From the NCBI GenBank assembly GCA_035906255.1, contig JAMIFM010000029.1, positions 248,001 to 312,000 on the forward strand: a stretch of DNA of 64,000 nucleotides, given 5' to 3'. This DNA comes from SB11 sp035906255 (GTDB lineage Bacteria; Bacteroidota; Bacteroidia; UBA8524). Position numbers and translations under genes: made by a program. Shown one piece after another: positions 1-8,616 of the stretch (position 1 is its first letter; every line of letters starts with the position of its first letter). Below the pieces are notes generated by a model. That model did not search any database, was not told the origin of the DNA, and was given only the letters and a program-made list of their open reading frames with translations.

Positions 1-1122
1 CCCACTTTTGGCGGTAGTGGTGTGGTTGCCACAGAGTTAGGAAAGGCCCTTGCCATGAAGGGGCATAAAGTTCACTTTATTTCATACAGCCAGCCGGCAC
101 GGTTAGATTTTTTTTCGCAGAATATATTTTTCCATGAAGTAGGGGTAAGCAGTTACCCGCTGTTTGAATATCCCCCATACGAAACCGCCCTAACGGGTAA
201 ATTGATAGATATTGCCAAGTTTGAAAAACTGGATATTGTGCACGTGCACTATGCTATACCGCACGCTGCGGCGGCAGTTTTTGCCAAACAAATACTTGCG
301 TTGGAGGGGATAAACCTGCCCGTAGTTACTACTTTGCACGGCACGGATATAACCCTGATAGGAAAAGACCCGACTTACGAGCCTGTGGTTTCTTATTCTA
401 TCAATCAAAGCGACGGGGTAACGGCCGTATCGGAAAGTTTGAAACAACAAACGTATGAAAATTTTAAAATCACCAACGATATTGAGGTGATATACAACTT
501 TATCGATTTTGATAAATTCAGCAAAAAACCTCGCGATTATTTCAAAAAAGCAATTGCTCCTTACGGCGAATTTTTAATTGCACATACTTCTAACTTCAGG
601 AAAGTGAAGCGCGTAGGCGATGTGTTACAAGTGTTTAAGAAAATATCGGAAAAAATGCCCGCCAAGCTGCTTTTAATTGGCGACGGGCCTGAGCGCATTA
701 ACATAGAGAAAGAATGCCGCGAATTAGAGTTGTGCGGTGATAAGGTGGTTTTTTTAGGAAAACTTGAGCCGATTGAGGAAATTTTATCGGTGTGTGATTT
801 GTTTGTGCTGCCCTCTGAAAGCGAGAGTTTTGGCTTGGCCGCATTGGAGGCAATGGCCTGCGAAGTGCCTGTAATATCATCAAACACGGGCGGGCTGCCT
901 GAGTTGAACATTAACGGAGTTACCGGCTTTACTTCAAACGTGGGCGATGTTGACGATATGGCGGCCAATGCTTTAAAGATACTTCAATCGCCAGAAGTGC
1001 ACCAACAGTTTAAAAAAGCTGCTTTTGAACAATCAAAAAACTTTGGTTTGGATGTAATTATGCCACAATACGAATTGCTTTATGAAAAAGTGATTGAAAA
1101 ACATTTGGCAAAAGTTTCATAA
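1..1122 (+). CDS. bshA: N-acetyl-alpha-D-glucosaminyl L-malate synthase BshA (5' truncated)
   Basis: This is a GT4-type glycosyltransferase whose reading frame is open to the left window edge, so the first residues are missing. The visible protein starts at PTFGGSGVVATELG, the glycine-rich N-terminal donor-site loop typical of BshA, which normally lies about 8 residues after the initiator Met. The C-terminal half has the GT4 signature SESESFGLAALEAMACEVPVI followed by GGLPEL (E-x7-E retaining motif). BshA joins GlcNAc from UDP-GlcNAc to L-malate, the first step of bacillithiol synthesis. About 373 residues are visible, which fits the usual 375-380. No bshB or bshC is in the window. The family assignment is firm; another GT4 enzyme is the only real alternative. 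Confidence 0.88.
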   Translation, partial: PTFGGSGVVATELGKALAMKGHKVHFISYSQPARLDFFSQNIFFHEVGVSSYPLFEYPPYETALTGKLIDIAKFEKLDIVHVHYAIPHAAAAVFAKQILALEGINLPVVTTLHGTDITLIGKDPTYEPVVSYSINQSDGVTAVSESLKQQTYENFKITNDIEVIYNFIDFDKFSKKPRDYFKKAIAPYGEFLIAHTSNFRKVKRVGDVLQVFKKISEKMPAKLLLIGDGPERINIEKECRELELCGDKVVFLGKLEPIEEILSVCDLFVLPSESESFGLAALEAMACEVPVISSNTGGLPELNINGVTGFTSNVGDVDDMAANALKILQSPEVHQQFKKAAFEQSKNFGLDVIMPQYELLYEKVIEKHLAKVS

Positions 1123-1173
1123 TTTGCGGATTATTGAATGAACACCTAAACTGTCTTGTACAGTAATATTCCT

Positions 1174-1917
1174 ATGAACAAAAAATACAGGGTTTTAGTA
1201 GTAGAAGACGACCTGATGACTCAGGAACTTATCAAAGAACAACTAAAAAACTTTGATGCCTTAACGGTGGTAGGTAGTGCAAACACTTTACTATCAGCCA
1301 AAGACGCCATTGAAGAAACCGACCCTGAAATTATTTTTTTAGATATTGACCTTAACGGAGCCAGTTCGTTTGATTTAATACCTTACATAAAACCTACCTG
1401 CAAAATTGTATTCATAACCGCAAGCCCCACACAAGCAGTTAAAGCATTTGAGGTAAACGCCACTGATTATATACTAAAACCGATTAGCCTTGAACGGTTA
1501 AATAAAACGGTTGCCAAAATAACCGACCAAATGAACGAAGGGGAGGAGGAAGACAGCCTTTCTGATAACTCTAAGTTTAAGCTCGACCAAATGATTATGG
1601 TGAACGCCGAGCATAAAATGGTACTTATTAAGGTAAAAGACATCAACTACATTTCGGCATACGGCAACTATACTAAGGTTTTTCTTGAAGACAACAAGAT
1701 GTACGTAACGTATGGTTCTATCAAAAACTGGATGCACCGTTTACCCAAAGAAGCGTTTTTCCAGATACACCGCTCTACCATTGTTAACTTATTGAATGTG
1801 ATTAAGATTGACAAATGGACGAACGATACCGGCCGTATGTACCTTAAAAACGTTAATGAACCGTTTGAAATAAGTCGCAACTTCTTTAGCGAGCTTAAGA
1901 AAACCTTTAAGATTTAA
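1174..1917 (+). CDS. LytR/AlgR-family response regulator (REC-LytTR)
   Basis: A 247-residue response regulator. Residues 5-120 are a receiver domain with acidic pair EDD (11-13), phospho-acceptor Asp57 in FLDIDLNG, and the Lys of YILKPI near 107. A LytTR DNA-binding domain follows a short linker, with the typical FFQIHRSTIVNL segment. I chose ATG 1174 over the upstream TTG at 1156 because the protein then starts MNKKYRVLVVEDD, right at the receiver fold. No sensor kinase is adjacent, so the partner is unknown. Members of this family usually act as transcription regulators paired with LytS/YehU-type kinases. The gene follows bshA after 51 bp and may be cotranscribed with it. Confidence 0.9.
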   Translation: MNKKYRVLVVEDDLMTQELIKEQLKNFDALTVVGSANTLLSAKDAIEETDPEIIFLDIDLNGASSFDLIPYIKPTCKIVFITASPTQAVKAFEVNATDYILKPISLERLNKTVAKITDQMNEGEEEDSLSDNSKFKLDQMIMVNAEHKMVLIKVKDINYISAYGNYTKVFLEDNKMYVTYGSIKNWMHRLPKEAFFQIHRSTIVNLLNVIKIDKWTNDTGRMYLKNVNEPFEISRNFFSELKKTFKI

Positions 1918-2010
1918 TTCCTCTTTTTCATTGGGAATAATTCCCTGTTTTATAGATAGACGGTTTGGCAGCCTATCTATAGCGATAAATCACTGTACCT
2001 ACAAAAACCC

Positions 2011-2055
2011 CTACCCGATTATTACTTAGTTCGACATTCTCATAATCGCCTTCCC
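2011..2055 (+). repeat. 45-bp direct repeat, copy 1
   Basis: Begins CTACCCGATTATTACTTAG and matches 2356-2400 at 44 of 45 positions (A versus G at repeat position 35). Both copies run into a short C-rich/G-rich hairpin. It looks like part of a dispersed intergenic repeat family. Confidence 0.85.
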
Positions 2056-2073
2056 TACAAGGGGAGGGTTTTC

Positions 2074-2190
2074 TTTAACTCACCCCCGCAACACACATAG
2101 CCCGACGTTTAAAAAATCGCCCCTCTCTGAATAGAGAGGGGGAACTTTGGGCTCTTTCACAATTATTAAAATGGTCAGGGGTGAGTTAAA
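2074..2190. mobile_element. MITE-like element with 13-bp terminal inverted repeats, copy 1
   Basis: A 117-bp non-coding element bounded by TTTAACTCACCCC (2074-2086) and its exact reverse complement (2178-2190). Inside are TAGCCCGACGTTT (2098-2110) and a hairpin with arms CCCCTCTCT / AGAGAGGGG (2120-2141). A related element with the same ends, same inner motif and same kind of hairpin lies at 62795-62914. It encodes nothing; mobility by a transposase supplied in trans is inferred, not shown. Confidence 0.65.
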
Positions 2191-2355
2191 ATTGTTTCTT
2201 GAACCTCCCCTAACCTCTCCTGTTTTTAGGAGGGGAACAACCTCACAGGGTTATCAGCTCAACAATTGAAACTGTTATTAAAACTCGTTCGCCGTTCAAA
2301 GGGTTATGGTTGGCTTTCCTCCTTATTTAAGGGGGACAGAGGGGGTAATTTACTC

Positions 2356-2400
2356 CTACCCGATTATTACTTAGTTCGACATTCTCATAGTCGCCTTCCC
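2356..2400 (+). repeat. 45-bp direct repeat, copy 2
   Basis: Second copy of the repeat at 2011-2055, one mismatch, 345 bp downstream in the same orientation. The sequence between the copies contains the MITE-like element. Confidence 0.85.
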
Positions 2401-2474
2401 CTATTAAGGGGGTTGCTATATTGGCTTGAGCTTGCCGAAAGACCCTTGCAAATATTCAGAAAGGGAGCAATAAA

Positions 2475-2503
2475 AAACCCGAAGCTTATCACTTCGGGTT
2501 TTA
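2475..2503 (-). terminator. Intrinsic terminator of rluB
   Basis: The stem AAAACCCGAAG / CTTCGGGTTTT flanks a 7-nt loop. On the minus strand it is followed by a T-rich tail, 24 bp after the rluB stop codon, so it fits rho-independent termination of rluB. Confidence 0.8.
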
Positions 2504-2527
2504 TCATATACATTTAACTAAATAGTA

Positions 2528-3817
2528 TTAATCTGCCTTATCTAAGGCTTCCCTTAGTTTTGCAGCTTGGCGTTTCAAATCACGCACTTCTTCCTCGTTC
2601 ATAAAACGGTAGCGTCCGCGAGGGAGGTCTTTTTTCGTCAAACCGGCATAATACACACGGTCAAGTTGGTCAACTGCATATCCCAAATGCTCAAACATAC
2701 GGTGGATAATACGGTTACGTCCGCTATGTATTTCAACACCTACGCGGCTTTTATCGCCTTGTATATAGGCAATATTATCAACCGCAATAGGGCCGTCTTC
2801 CAACTCAATACCGCGCAATAAGGCATCCATATCCGCATCAGCCAAATTCTTGTCTAATACAGCTATATACACCTTTTTAACGTTGTACTTAGGATGGGTA
2901 AGCACTTGTGCCAAATCGCCATCGTTAGTAAATAACAAAACACCTGTTGTGTTCCTGTCCAAACGTCCTACAGGGAAGATACGCTCCTTAGTAGCTTGTC
3001 CCATAATATCCATTACGGTTTTGCGGCCTTCAGGGTCGTTCATCGTGGTAATATAATCTTTTGGCTTGTTCAGCAACAAGTACACATAATCCTCACGTCC
3101 AATTACTTGTCCGTTGTAGCGTACAATATCACCGGGACGCACACGGCATCCCAATTCGGTAACAGCCTCATTGTTAATGGTAATAATACCTTGCTGGATT
3201 AGCTTGTCAGCTTCACGGCGTGAACAAATACCTGAGTTTGAAAGAAACTTGTTCAAACGTACCTCTGTATTCTCGTCGTACTGAAACTGGTGGGTTGTAT
3301 AGCTATGCTTGTTCTTTTCTTTCGGAACGCGCTTTTTCTTAACAAAATTTCCGCCGGGCTTGCTGCCAAAAGGCTTTTTGCCAAACTTATTGTTGTTGTT
3401 ATTATTGTTAAACGGCCTTTTAAAACCGCCACCACCACCTGAGCGGTTGTCGCCGCCACGGTCACGATTGTAGCCGCCGCCGCCATAACTATTTCCGCCG
3501 CCTTCGTTGTTGCGTCGGTAGTTTGGGTTGTAAGGTCGATCGGTTCTTGGGGGTCGGTCGCCGTAATTTTGGCGGTCACCATAATTAGGACGGTCGCCTT
3601 GTGGTCTATCACCTTGCGGGCGATCATACGGTTTCTTGTAGGGACGGTTGTACTCTACTTTTTCAAAACGCGATTTATCATCGTCGTTCTTTTTTTCTTC
3701 ATTGCCGTCAGAATCTTTTTTAATAATAATTCTCTTGCGGAAGCGCTTGCGCGGGCCATTGTCGCCCGAGTCAGAGCTGAATCCACCTTCCCGGCGGTTC
3801 AAGTCATCGTTACTCAT
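2528..3817 (-). CDS. rluB: RluB-type rRNA pseudouridine synthase with long disordered N-terminus
   Basis: A 429-residue RsuA/RluB-family enzyme. The last ~250 residues hold an S4 RNA-binding domain (VRLNKFLSNSGICSRREADKLI) and the catalytic domain with GRLDRNTTGVLLFTNDG, whose Asp is the catalytic residue. The family converts a uridine of 23S rRNA to pseudouridine. The first ~175 residues are low complexity, rich in Arg, Asn, Gly and Lys with RPQGDR and NYGDR repeats, and are expected to be disordered and RNA-binding. Such extensions are common in Bacteroidota but absent from E. coli RluB. The gene has its own promoter (3844-3851) and terminator. RsuA or RluF specificity cannot be excluded from sequence alone. 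Confidence 0.88.
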   Translation of the reverse strand: MSNDDLNRREGGFSSDSGDNGPRKRFRKRIIIKKDSDGNEEKKNDDDKSRFEKVEYNRPYKKPYDRPQGDRPQGDRPNYGDRQNYGDRPPRTDRPYNPNYRRNNEGGGNSYGGGGYNRDRGGDNRSGGGGGFKRPFNNNNNNNKFGKKPFGSKPGGNFVKKKRVPKEKNKHSYTTHQFQYDENTEVRLNKFLSNSGICSRREADKLIQQGIITINNEAVTELGCRVRPGDIVRYNGQVIGREDYVYLLLNKPKDYITTMNDPEGRKTVMDIMGQATKERIFPVGRLDRNTTGVLLFTNDGDLAQVLTHPKYNVKKVYIAVLDKNLADADMDALLRGIELEDGPIAVDNIAYIQGDKSRVGVEIHSGRNRIIHRMFEHLGYAVDQLDRVYYAGLTKKDLPRGRYRFMNEEEVRDLKRQAAKLREALDKAD

Positions 3818-3843
3818 GAATCTGTGTTGTTTAAAAGATGTTA

Positions 3844-3851
3844 CAAAGGTA
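3844..3851 (-). promoter_or_regulatory. Minus-7 box TACCTTTG for rluB
   Basis: On the minus strand TACCTTTG matches the Bacteroidota sigma minus-7 consensus TAnnTTTG and lies 26 bp before the rluB ATG. It is divergent from the M16 promoter at 3901. Confidence 0.6.
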
Positions 3852-3900
3852 AAGCTATTCTGTTAAATATAGTTTTAAATTTTGTTCAAAAGCTTTTAAT

Positions 3901-3908
3901 TACTTTTG
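3901..3908 (+). promoter_or_regulatory. Minus-7 box TACTTTTG 5 nt before the M16 peptidase ATG
   Basis: TACTTTTG matches TAnnTTTG and has TTTG at 3881-3884, 16 bp upstream, as a possible minus-33 element. Only 5 nt separate the box from ATG 3914, which implies a leaderless or nearly leaderless transcript and supports that start. Confidence 0.65.
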
Positions 3909-3913
3909 CGCTA

Positions 3914-5152
3914 ATGCTACATTATACGCGATTTGAACTGGAAAACGGGTTAATAGTATTGCACCATTTTGATGCAACCACACCCATTGCCGCAGTAAAT
4001 ATTTTATACAACGTTGGCGCAAAAGACGAAGACCCACACCGTACGGGCTTTGCACACTTGTTTGAACACTTGATGTTTGGCGGTAGCGCCAACATTTCCA
4101 ATTACGACAGCGAATTGCAAAAGGCCAGTGGTGAGAATAATGCTTTTACTACAAACGATATTACTAACTACTATATTACCCTTCCGGTAAATAATATTGA
4201 AACTGCACTTTGGCTAGAATCTGACAGGATGAAGGCTCTTGATTTCAACGAGAAATCATTAGATGTGCAGCGCAATGTGGTAATAGAAGAGTTTAAACAA
4301 CGTTACTTAAACCAGCCCTACGGTGATGCGTGGTTAAAAATCCGTCCGTTGGCATACAAAGTGCATCCGTATTTATGGGCAACCATCGGTAAAGAAATAA
4401 AACACATTGAAGATGCAACCTTAGAAGATGTAAAAGCATTCTTTTACAATTTCTACAGGCCCAACAATGCTGTGATGACGATTGCCGGTAATATTTCTTT
4501 AGAAACCACCAAAGAATTAGCCAACAAATGGTTTGGTGATATTGAGAAAGCACCCGTTAAACGGAACAACATTCAAAAAGAACCCAAACAAACCGCCGAA
4601 CGCAGGGAAACTACAAAAGGCAATGTGCCTTACGATGCATTGTACATGGCTTGGCATTGCAGCAACCGCAGCGATGATAAGTATTACACTACCGAATTAA
4701 TCACCAATATACTTTCGGGTTCATCTTCGTCGCGGTTATACAACCGCTTGGTAAAAGAGCAGGAAATGTTTTCGGAATTGTATTGTTACCAAACCGATAG
4801 TACCGACGAAGGTTTAATAATTGTACAAGGTAATCTTGCTGAAGGAAAAACCCTTGAGGAAGGGGAGAAGGCCGTGTTGGATGAATTAGCGGTGTTGCTT
4901 GAAAACGGATGCAGCGAAGCAGAGCTTGAAAAGGTAAAGAATAAAAAAGAAACAGTGTTTACATACAGTGAAACTGAGATACTGACCAAGGCCATGAACC
5001 TATCGTTTTATGAATACTTGGGTGATGCTAACCTGATAAATACCGAAATGGATAAGTTTAGAAAGGTGAGTGCCGAAGATATTAAAACTGTTTCACGTGA
5101 AATTTTTACGGCCGAAAACCGCTCAGTATTGTATTATTTAAAAGAGAACTAA
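3914..5152 (+). CDS. M16 family zinc metallopeptidase, catalytic subunit
   Basis: A 412-residue pitrilysin/processing-peptidase-type protein. The inverted zinc motif HxxEH is H48-L-F-E51-H52, and the downstream Glu ligand lies in NVVIEEFKQR. The rest covers the usual two M16 half-domains. An open frame extends far upstream to 3569, but that part is antisense to rluB and the promoter box sits at 3901, so ATG 3914 is the start. No signal peptide is visible from this start. It is followed after 3 bp by a second M16 protein without the zinc motif, so the two probably form the alpha/beta heterodimer of M16B peptidases. The substrate is unknown. Confidence 0.9.
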   Translation: MLHYTRFELENGLIVLHHFDATTPIAAVNILYNVGAKDEDPHRTGFAHLFEHLMFGGSANISNYDSELQKASGENNAFTTNDITNYYITLPVNNIETALWLESDRMKALDFNEKSLDVQRNVVIEEFKQRYLNQPYGDAWLKIRPLAYKVHPYLWATIGKEIKHIEDATLEDVKAFFYNFYRPNNAVMTIAGNISLETTKELANKWFGDIEKAPVKRNNIQKEPKQTAERRETTKGNVPYDALYMAWHCSNRSDDKYYTTELITNILSGSSSSRLYNRLVKEQEMFSELYCYQTDSTDEGLIIVQGNLAEGKTLEEGEKAVLDELAVLLENGCSEAELEKVKNKKETVFTYSETEILTKAMNLSFYEYLGDANLINTEMDKFRKVSAEDIKTVSREIFTAENRSVLYYLKEN

Positions 5153-5155
5153 AAG

Positions 5156-6415
5156 ATGCTTGACAGAACCAAAGCACCTGCAATGCAGCAGGTTGAAAAC
5201 ATACATTTCCTTAGCCCTGAATTGTTTACACTTGATAACGGTGTAGTTGTTTACGCACTTAAAGGTGGCGAGCAGGAGATTATAAAAACCGACTTTGTAA
5301 TGGATGCCGGCAGTTTGTTAGGCAACAACCGCTTGGTAGCAGCCACAGCAAGCGACTTGCTTTTTACCGGTGCTAATGGAAAAACCTCAGAAGAGATTGC
5401 CAACGAATTTGATTTTTACGGAGCCTTTAACAGCAAATCGTGTCATTTTACTGATAATCTTATCACCAATTTTTGCTTAACCAAGCACAGTGATAAGGTA
5501 TATGAGTTATTAAGTAACTACATTAATAATGCTACGTTTACTGACTATGAATTAGAGGTTTACAAGTTTGTAAAAATACAGAACCTTACAGTAAGCAAGC
5601 AAAAAACCTCATACATAGCCCGCAAAGCATTTACACAGGCACTTTTTGAAGGCCATCCGTATGGATATTTTGCTGAAGTAGAAGATTATAAATATTTGAA
5701 TGTAAATGAGATAGATAATTTTTATAACTCAAACAAAAAGTTAAAATACATAATACTTTCCGGTGCCTATACTTCTGAAACAATTTCATTGCTTAACAAG
5801 TATTTCGGCAACTACGAAGTACGTGGAAGTTGGGTGTATAATGATAGTTTTAGCAGTGCGGCTGAAAAAATCATACACATACCAAAAGCTGATGCAATGC
5901 AATGCACAGTAAGATTAGGTTTTAAAACCATTAACCGTTTGCACCCTGATTATCCTAAACTGGGTATTTTGGTAACCTTGTTGGGCGGTTTCTTCGGCTC
6001 ACGTTTAATGAAGAATATTCGTGAGGATAAAGGCTACACTTACGGTATTCATGCTTCGGTAGTTTCGTATCCTGATTGCGGTGTATTCGGCATACAAACC
6101 GATGTGCGCAAAGAGGTGTATAAAGACACTGTGAATGAAATATTTAAGGAAATAAATCGTTTAAAAAATGAGCCTATAAGCGATGAGGAAATAGATATAC
6201 TTTCAAACTACAGTTTAGGATCATTTCTGCGTAGTATTGATGGTGCTTTTGCAGTATCAGAAAAGTATAAAACCCTCTTAGATTTTGGTCAAGATTACAA
6301 CTATTACCACAACTACATACGTCTTTTAAAGAACATCGACCGTGATGAGTTGATGCAGATAGCACGAACCTATTTTGTGGATGAAGATATTTATCAGGTG
6401 GTGGCAGGGGTTTAA
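5156..6415 (+). CDS. M16 family peptidase-like protein, non-catalytic subunit
   Basis: A 419-residue M16 homologue. The place of the zinc motif reads ASDLLFTGANGKT, with no HxxEH, so it should not hold zinc. The C-terminal half keeps the Arg/Tyr motif (R289 and Y294/Y296 in NIREDKGYTYG) that in M16B heterodimers contacts substrate in the partner's active site. It lies 3 bp behind the catalytic subunit and is clearly coupled to it. The inference is a heterodimeric peptidase. Its 3' end overlaps the start of the next gene by 35 bp. Confidence 0.88.
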   Translation: MLDRTKAPAMQQVENIHFLSPELFTLDNGVVVYALKGGEQEIIKTDFVMDAGSLLGNNRLVAATASDLLFTGANGKTSEEIANEFDFYGAFNSKSCHFTDNLITNFCLTKHSDKVYELLSNYINNATFTDYELEVYKFVKIQNLTVSKQKTSYIARKAFTQALFEGHPYGYFAEVEDYKYLNVNEIDNFYNSNKKLKYIILSGAYTSETISLLNKYFGNYEVRGSWVYNDSFSSAAEKIIHIPKADAMQCTVRLGFKTINRLHPDYPKLGILVTLLGGFFGSRLMKNIREDKGYTYGIHASVVSYPDCGVFGIQTDVRKEVYKDTVNEIFKEINRLKNEPISDEEIDILSNYSLGSFLRSIDGAFAVSEKYKTLLDFGQDYNYYHNYIRLLKNIDRDELMQIARTYFVDEDIYQVVAGV

Positions 6416-8189
6416 AAAAACCAACCCCTTTGTTTCCCTTTCTGTTGGGCTGGGTATGCTATGCTCTTCTTCATCGTTATCTGCCCAAACCTTTCCCGAT
6501 TTACGCCATGTGTGTGCACAAGGTATCGGTAATGATATAAACATTACTTGGTCACCCATTACCGACGGCTGTTCAGGTTTTCAAAAAATATATGTGTATG
6601 GCCGTGTAGATGCTTTGCAACCATTTCAATTAATAGACAGTATTGGTACGCTAGCACAAAACCAATATACCCACATAGGCGCTAAAACCATATCTACCAC
6701 GTGGAGCTACTATATTGTATATAAATTTTTGTGCAACGGCGATTCATCCGTTTCCAGAACTTTGGCCATTGATTTTAATCAACCCGGAATTTCTAACATT
6801 GATTCGGTAAGTGTTGATTTAAATACCGGGAAAGTAATAGTAGGATGGAGGCCAAACCCTGTTCCTGATTTAATGGCTTATGTGGTTTGGATAAATCAGG
6901 GGGCAAATAATCTACCTATAGATACATTAACAAACACCGTTTATACCGATACTGCTTCAAATCCGTCAAATGCTTCTCAGGCATACACATTAACTGCTGT
7001 TGACAGTTGTTGGAACCAAAGCATTATCAATACCGTTCACCGTACAGTATTTTTACAAAGTACTTTTGATAACTGCGGTAAAAGTATTCAGCTTAACTGG
7101 AGTGCTTATGCAGGATGGACTAACGTATCAGGGTATGATGTGTATGTGCGTAATGGTAGCAACGGTGGTTTCAGTATTGCAGTTTCAAATACCAACACTC
7201 AGTTATCTCATAGTTACACAAATTTTGGATACGGTGATACACTTGAGTTTTACATAAAGGCTAAAGACGGAACCAATGGTTTCACCAGCACTTCAAATAA
7301 AATAAGGATAATTACAAGAGCACGTAAGTTTTCAACCCGTAATTATTTGAGCTATGCTACAGTGCTTGATTCATCTTCTATCGAATTAAAACTTCTTTGT
7401 GACCCTACATCCGATACTAAAAAATATTTAATTTTTAGAAAGAAGGGAAATGACCCATTTACTAAATCTGCCGAATTAAACTACGACGGTATTGTTCAAG
7501 AATTAGTTTATACCGATACCGATGTTGAGCCTTATTTATATTCATATCAATATCGTTTCATAACCATTGATATTTGTGATAAAGACTTAGACACTTCTAA
7601 TACTGCAAAAACAATCTTTCTTACAGTAAAAGGAACTGATTTAGGAAATAATCTTGAATGGAGCAGATATAGTATTTGGGATGTTGGAGTAAATCAATAT
7701 TCCGTATTTAGGGGTTTTGATTTCGGTGCAGGTTTCACGTGGAACAACATAACTTCGATAGTAAATACTGATAGTATATATAGCGACAATGGTTTACCGT
7801 TAGATATAGGCATAGCAGGAGTTTGTTATTATATAGAAGCAAATGAACAATTGGGAAACCAATATGGGGTGCAAGAACAATCACAATCGAATACGGTATG
7901 CATGATAGATGATGTTACAATCTACTTTCCTAACGCTTTTGTACCTGAAAAAGAGAATAAACTATTTCTACCCATTGGAGCCAATATAGATTACAAACGT
8001 ACCAATATGCAGATATATGCAAGAAACGGCCAACTTCTTAAAAACATAATCGATATAAGAGAAGGTTGGAACGGTACTGACCTTGATAACAACCTCTGCC
8101 AAGACGGTGTTTATTTGTATATTTGCGAAGTTTACGGACTGAACGAGAGAAAACTAAATTTTAAAGGTACGCTGCACTTACTACGATGA
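6381..8189 (+). CDS. Secreted protein with type B T9SS (gliding-motility-type) C-terminal domain
   Basis: A 602-residue protein with an N-terminal signal peptide ending near LSAQ (residues ~30-37), several fibronectin-III-like beta-sandwich segments, and a C-terminal domain of the gliding-motility-associated type. The last ~85 residues contain YFPNAFVPE, MQIYARNGQLL, GWNGTD, CQDGVYLY and end in KGTLHLLR, the pattern of type B type-IX sorting domains. ATG 6381 gives a proper signal peptide but overlaps the M16 gene by 35 bp; a downstream Met (6456) would cut into the hydrophobic core. Type B cargo is typically held at the cell surface. The function of the body is unknown. Confidence 0.85.
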   Translation: MKIFIRWWQGFKKTNPFVSLSVGLGMLCSSSSLSAQTFPDLRHVCAQGIGNDINITWSPITDGCSGFQKIYVYGRVDALQPFQLIDSIGTLAQNQYTHIGAKTISTTWSYYIVYKFLCNGDSSVSRTLAIDFNQPGISNIDSVSVDLNTGKVIVGWRPNPVPDLMAYVVWINQGANNLPIDTLTNTVYTDTASNPSNASQAYTLTAVDSCWNQSIINTVHRTVFLQSTFDNCGKSIQLNWSAYAGWTNVSGYDVYVRNGSNGGFSIAVSNTNTQLSHSYTNFGYGDTLEFYIKAKDGTNGFTSTSNKIRIITRARKFSTRNYLSYATVLDSSSIELKLLCDPTSDTKKYLIFRKKGNDPFTKSAELNYDGIVQELVYTDTDVEPYLYSYQYRFITIDICDKDLDTSNTAKTIFLTVKGTDLGNNLEWSRYSIWDVGVNQYSVFRGFDFGAGFTWNNITSIVNTDSIYSDNGLPLDIGIAGVCYYIEANEQLGNQYGVQEQSQSNTVCMIDDVTIYFPNAFVPEKENKLFLPIGANIDYKRTNMQIYARNGQLLKNIIDIREGWNGTDLDNNLCQDGVYLYICEVYGLNERKLNFKGTLHLLR

Positions 8190-8602
8190 TTAGCTTTTTT
8201 ATTGAAGACGTTGATTATACCCTGAAAGATAAACTAAAAATCAAACGTTGGATACAACAAACCATTACCGCAGAAGGTAAAAAAACCGGAGATATAAACA
8301 TAATTTTTTGTAGCGATGAATACCTACTTGAAGTAAACAAACAATACCTCAATCACGATTATTATACCGACATCATTACCTTTAACTATAATACCGATAA
8401 GATAAATGGTGATTTGTTTATCAGTTTAGATAGAGTAGGTGATAACGCAAACCAAAATAATGTTCCACGTGAAACAGAACTTTTACGTGTAATAATTCAC
8501 GGGGTACTTCATCTTTTGGGTTTTAACGATAAAACAGCCAAAGAAGAAAAGATAATCAGAGCAAAAGAGGATTCATTCCTTACAATTTTCCAAGAACAAT
8601 AA
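8186..8602 (+). CDS. ybeY: Endoribonuclease YbeY (16S rRNA maturation)
   Basis: A 138-residue YbeY/UPF0054 protein. The zinc site motif is HGVLHLLGFND, where the last His of the common HGxLHLxGYDH is Asp, a variant I expect to be usual in Bacteroidota. DIITFNY matches the conserved DVLSFP region. YbeY acts in 16S rRNA 3'-end maturation and ribosome quality control. The ATG overlaps the preceding stop codon (ATGA), so translation is probably coupled. A near-consensus parS sequence lies inside the coding region at 8461-8476. Confidence 0.92.
   Translation: MISFFIEDVDYTLKDKLKIKRWIQQTITAEGKKTGDINIIFCSDEYLLEVNKQYLNHDYYTDIITFNYNTDKINGDLFISLDRVGDNANQNNVPRETELLRVIIHGVLHLLGFNDKTAKEEKIIRAKEDSFLTIFQEQ
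8461..8476. other. parS-like site inside ybeY
   Basis: TGTTCCACGTGAAACA matches the ParB-binding parS consensus TGTTTCACGTGAAACA at 15 of 16 positions; the one change (position 5) falls where the degenerate consensus TGTTnCACGTGAAACA allows any base. It lies 156 bp from the perfect site at 8617. Confidence 0.75.
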
Positions 8603-8616
8603 TACTAAGTGTAGAA

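Larger units (their letters stand above)
1918..2527. other. Repeat-rich intergenic region
   Basis: This 610-bp gap has no credible gene. Just after the response regulator lie GGGAATAATTCCC (1933-1945) and a perfect 9-bp inverted repeat (1951-1959 with 1973-1981), possible 3' structures. The rest holds a 45-bp direct repeat (2011-2055 and 2356-2400), a MITE-like element (2074-2190), several G/C-run hairpins and the rluB terminator. An 83-codon frame from 2266 is composed of repeat sequence and is not a gene. Confidence 0.75.

Noticed and set aside
2266..2517. 83-codon plus-strand frame after the response regulator
   Set aside because: It runs through the 45-bp repeat and the rluB terminator, so it is repeat sequence without a promoter or family match.
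5089..5104. Possible further parS site in the M16 gene
   Set aside because: 14 of 16 positions match, but the last two bases of the palindrome are lost and it lies in coding sequence; kept only as a weak look-alike.
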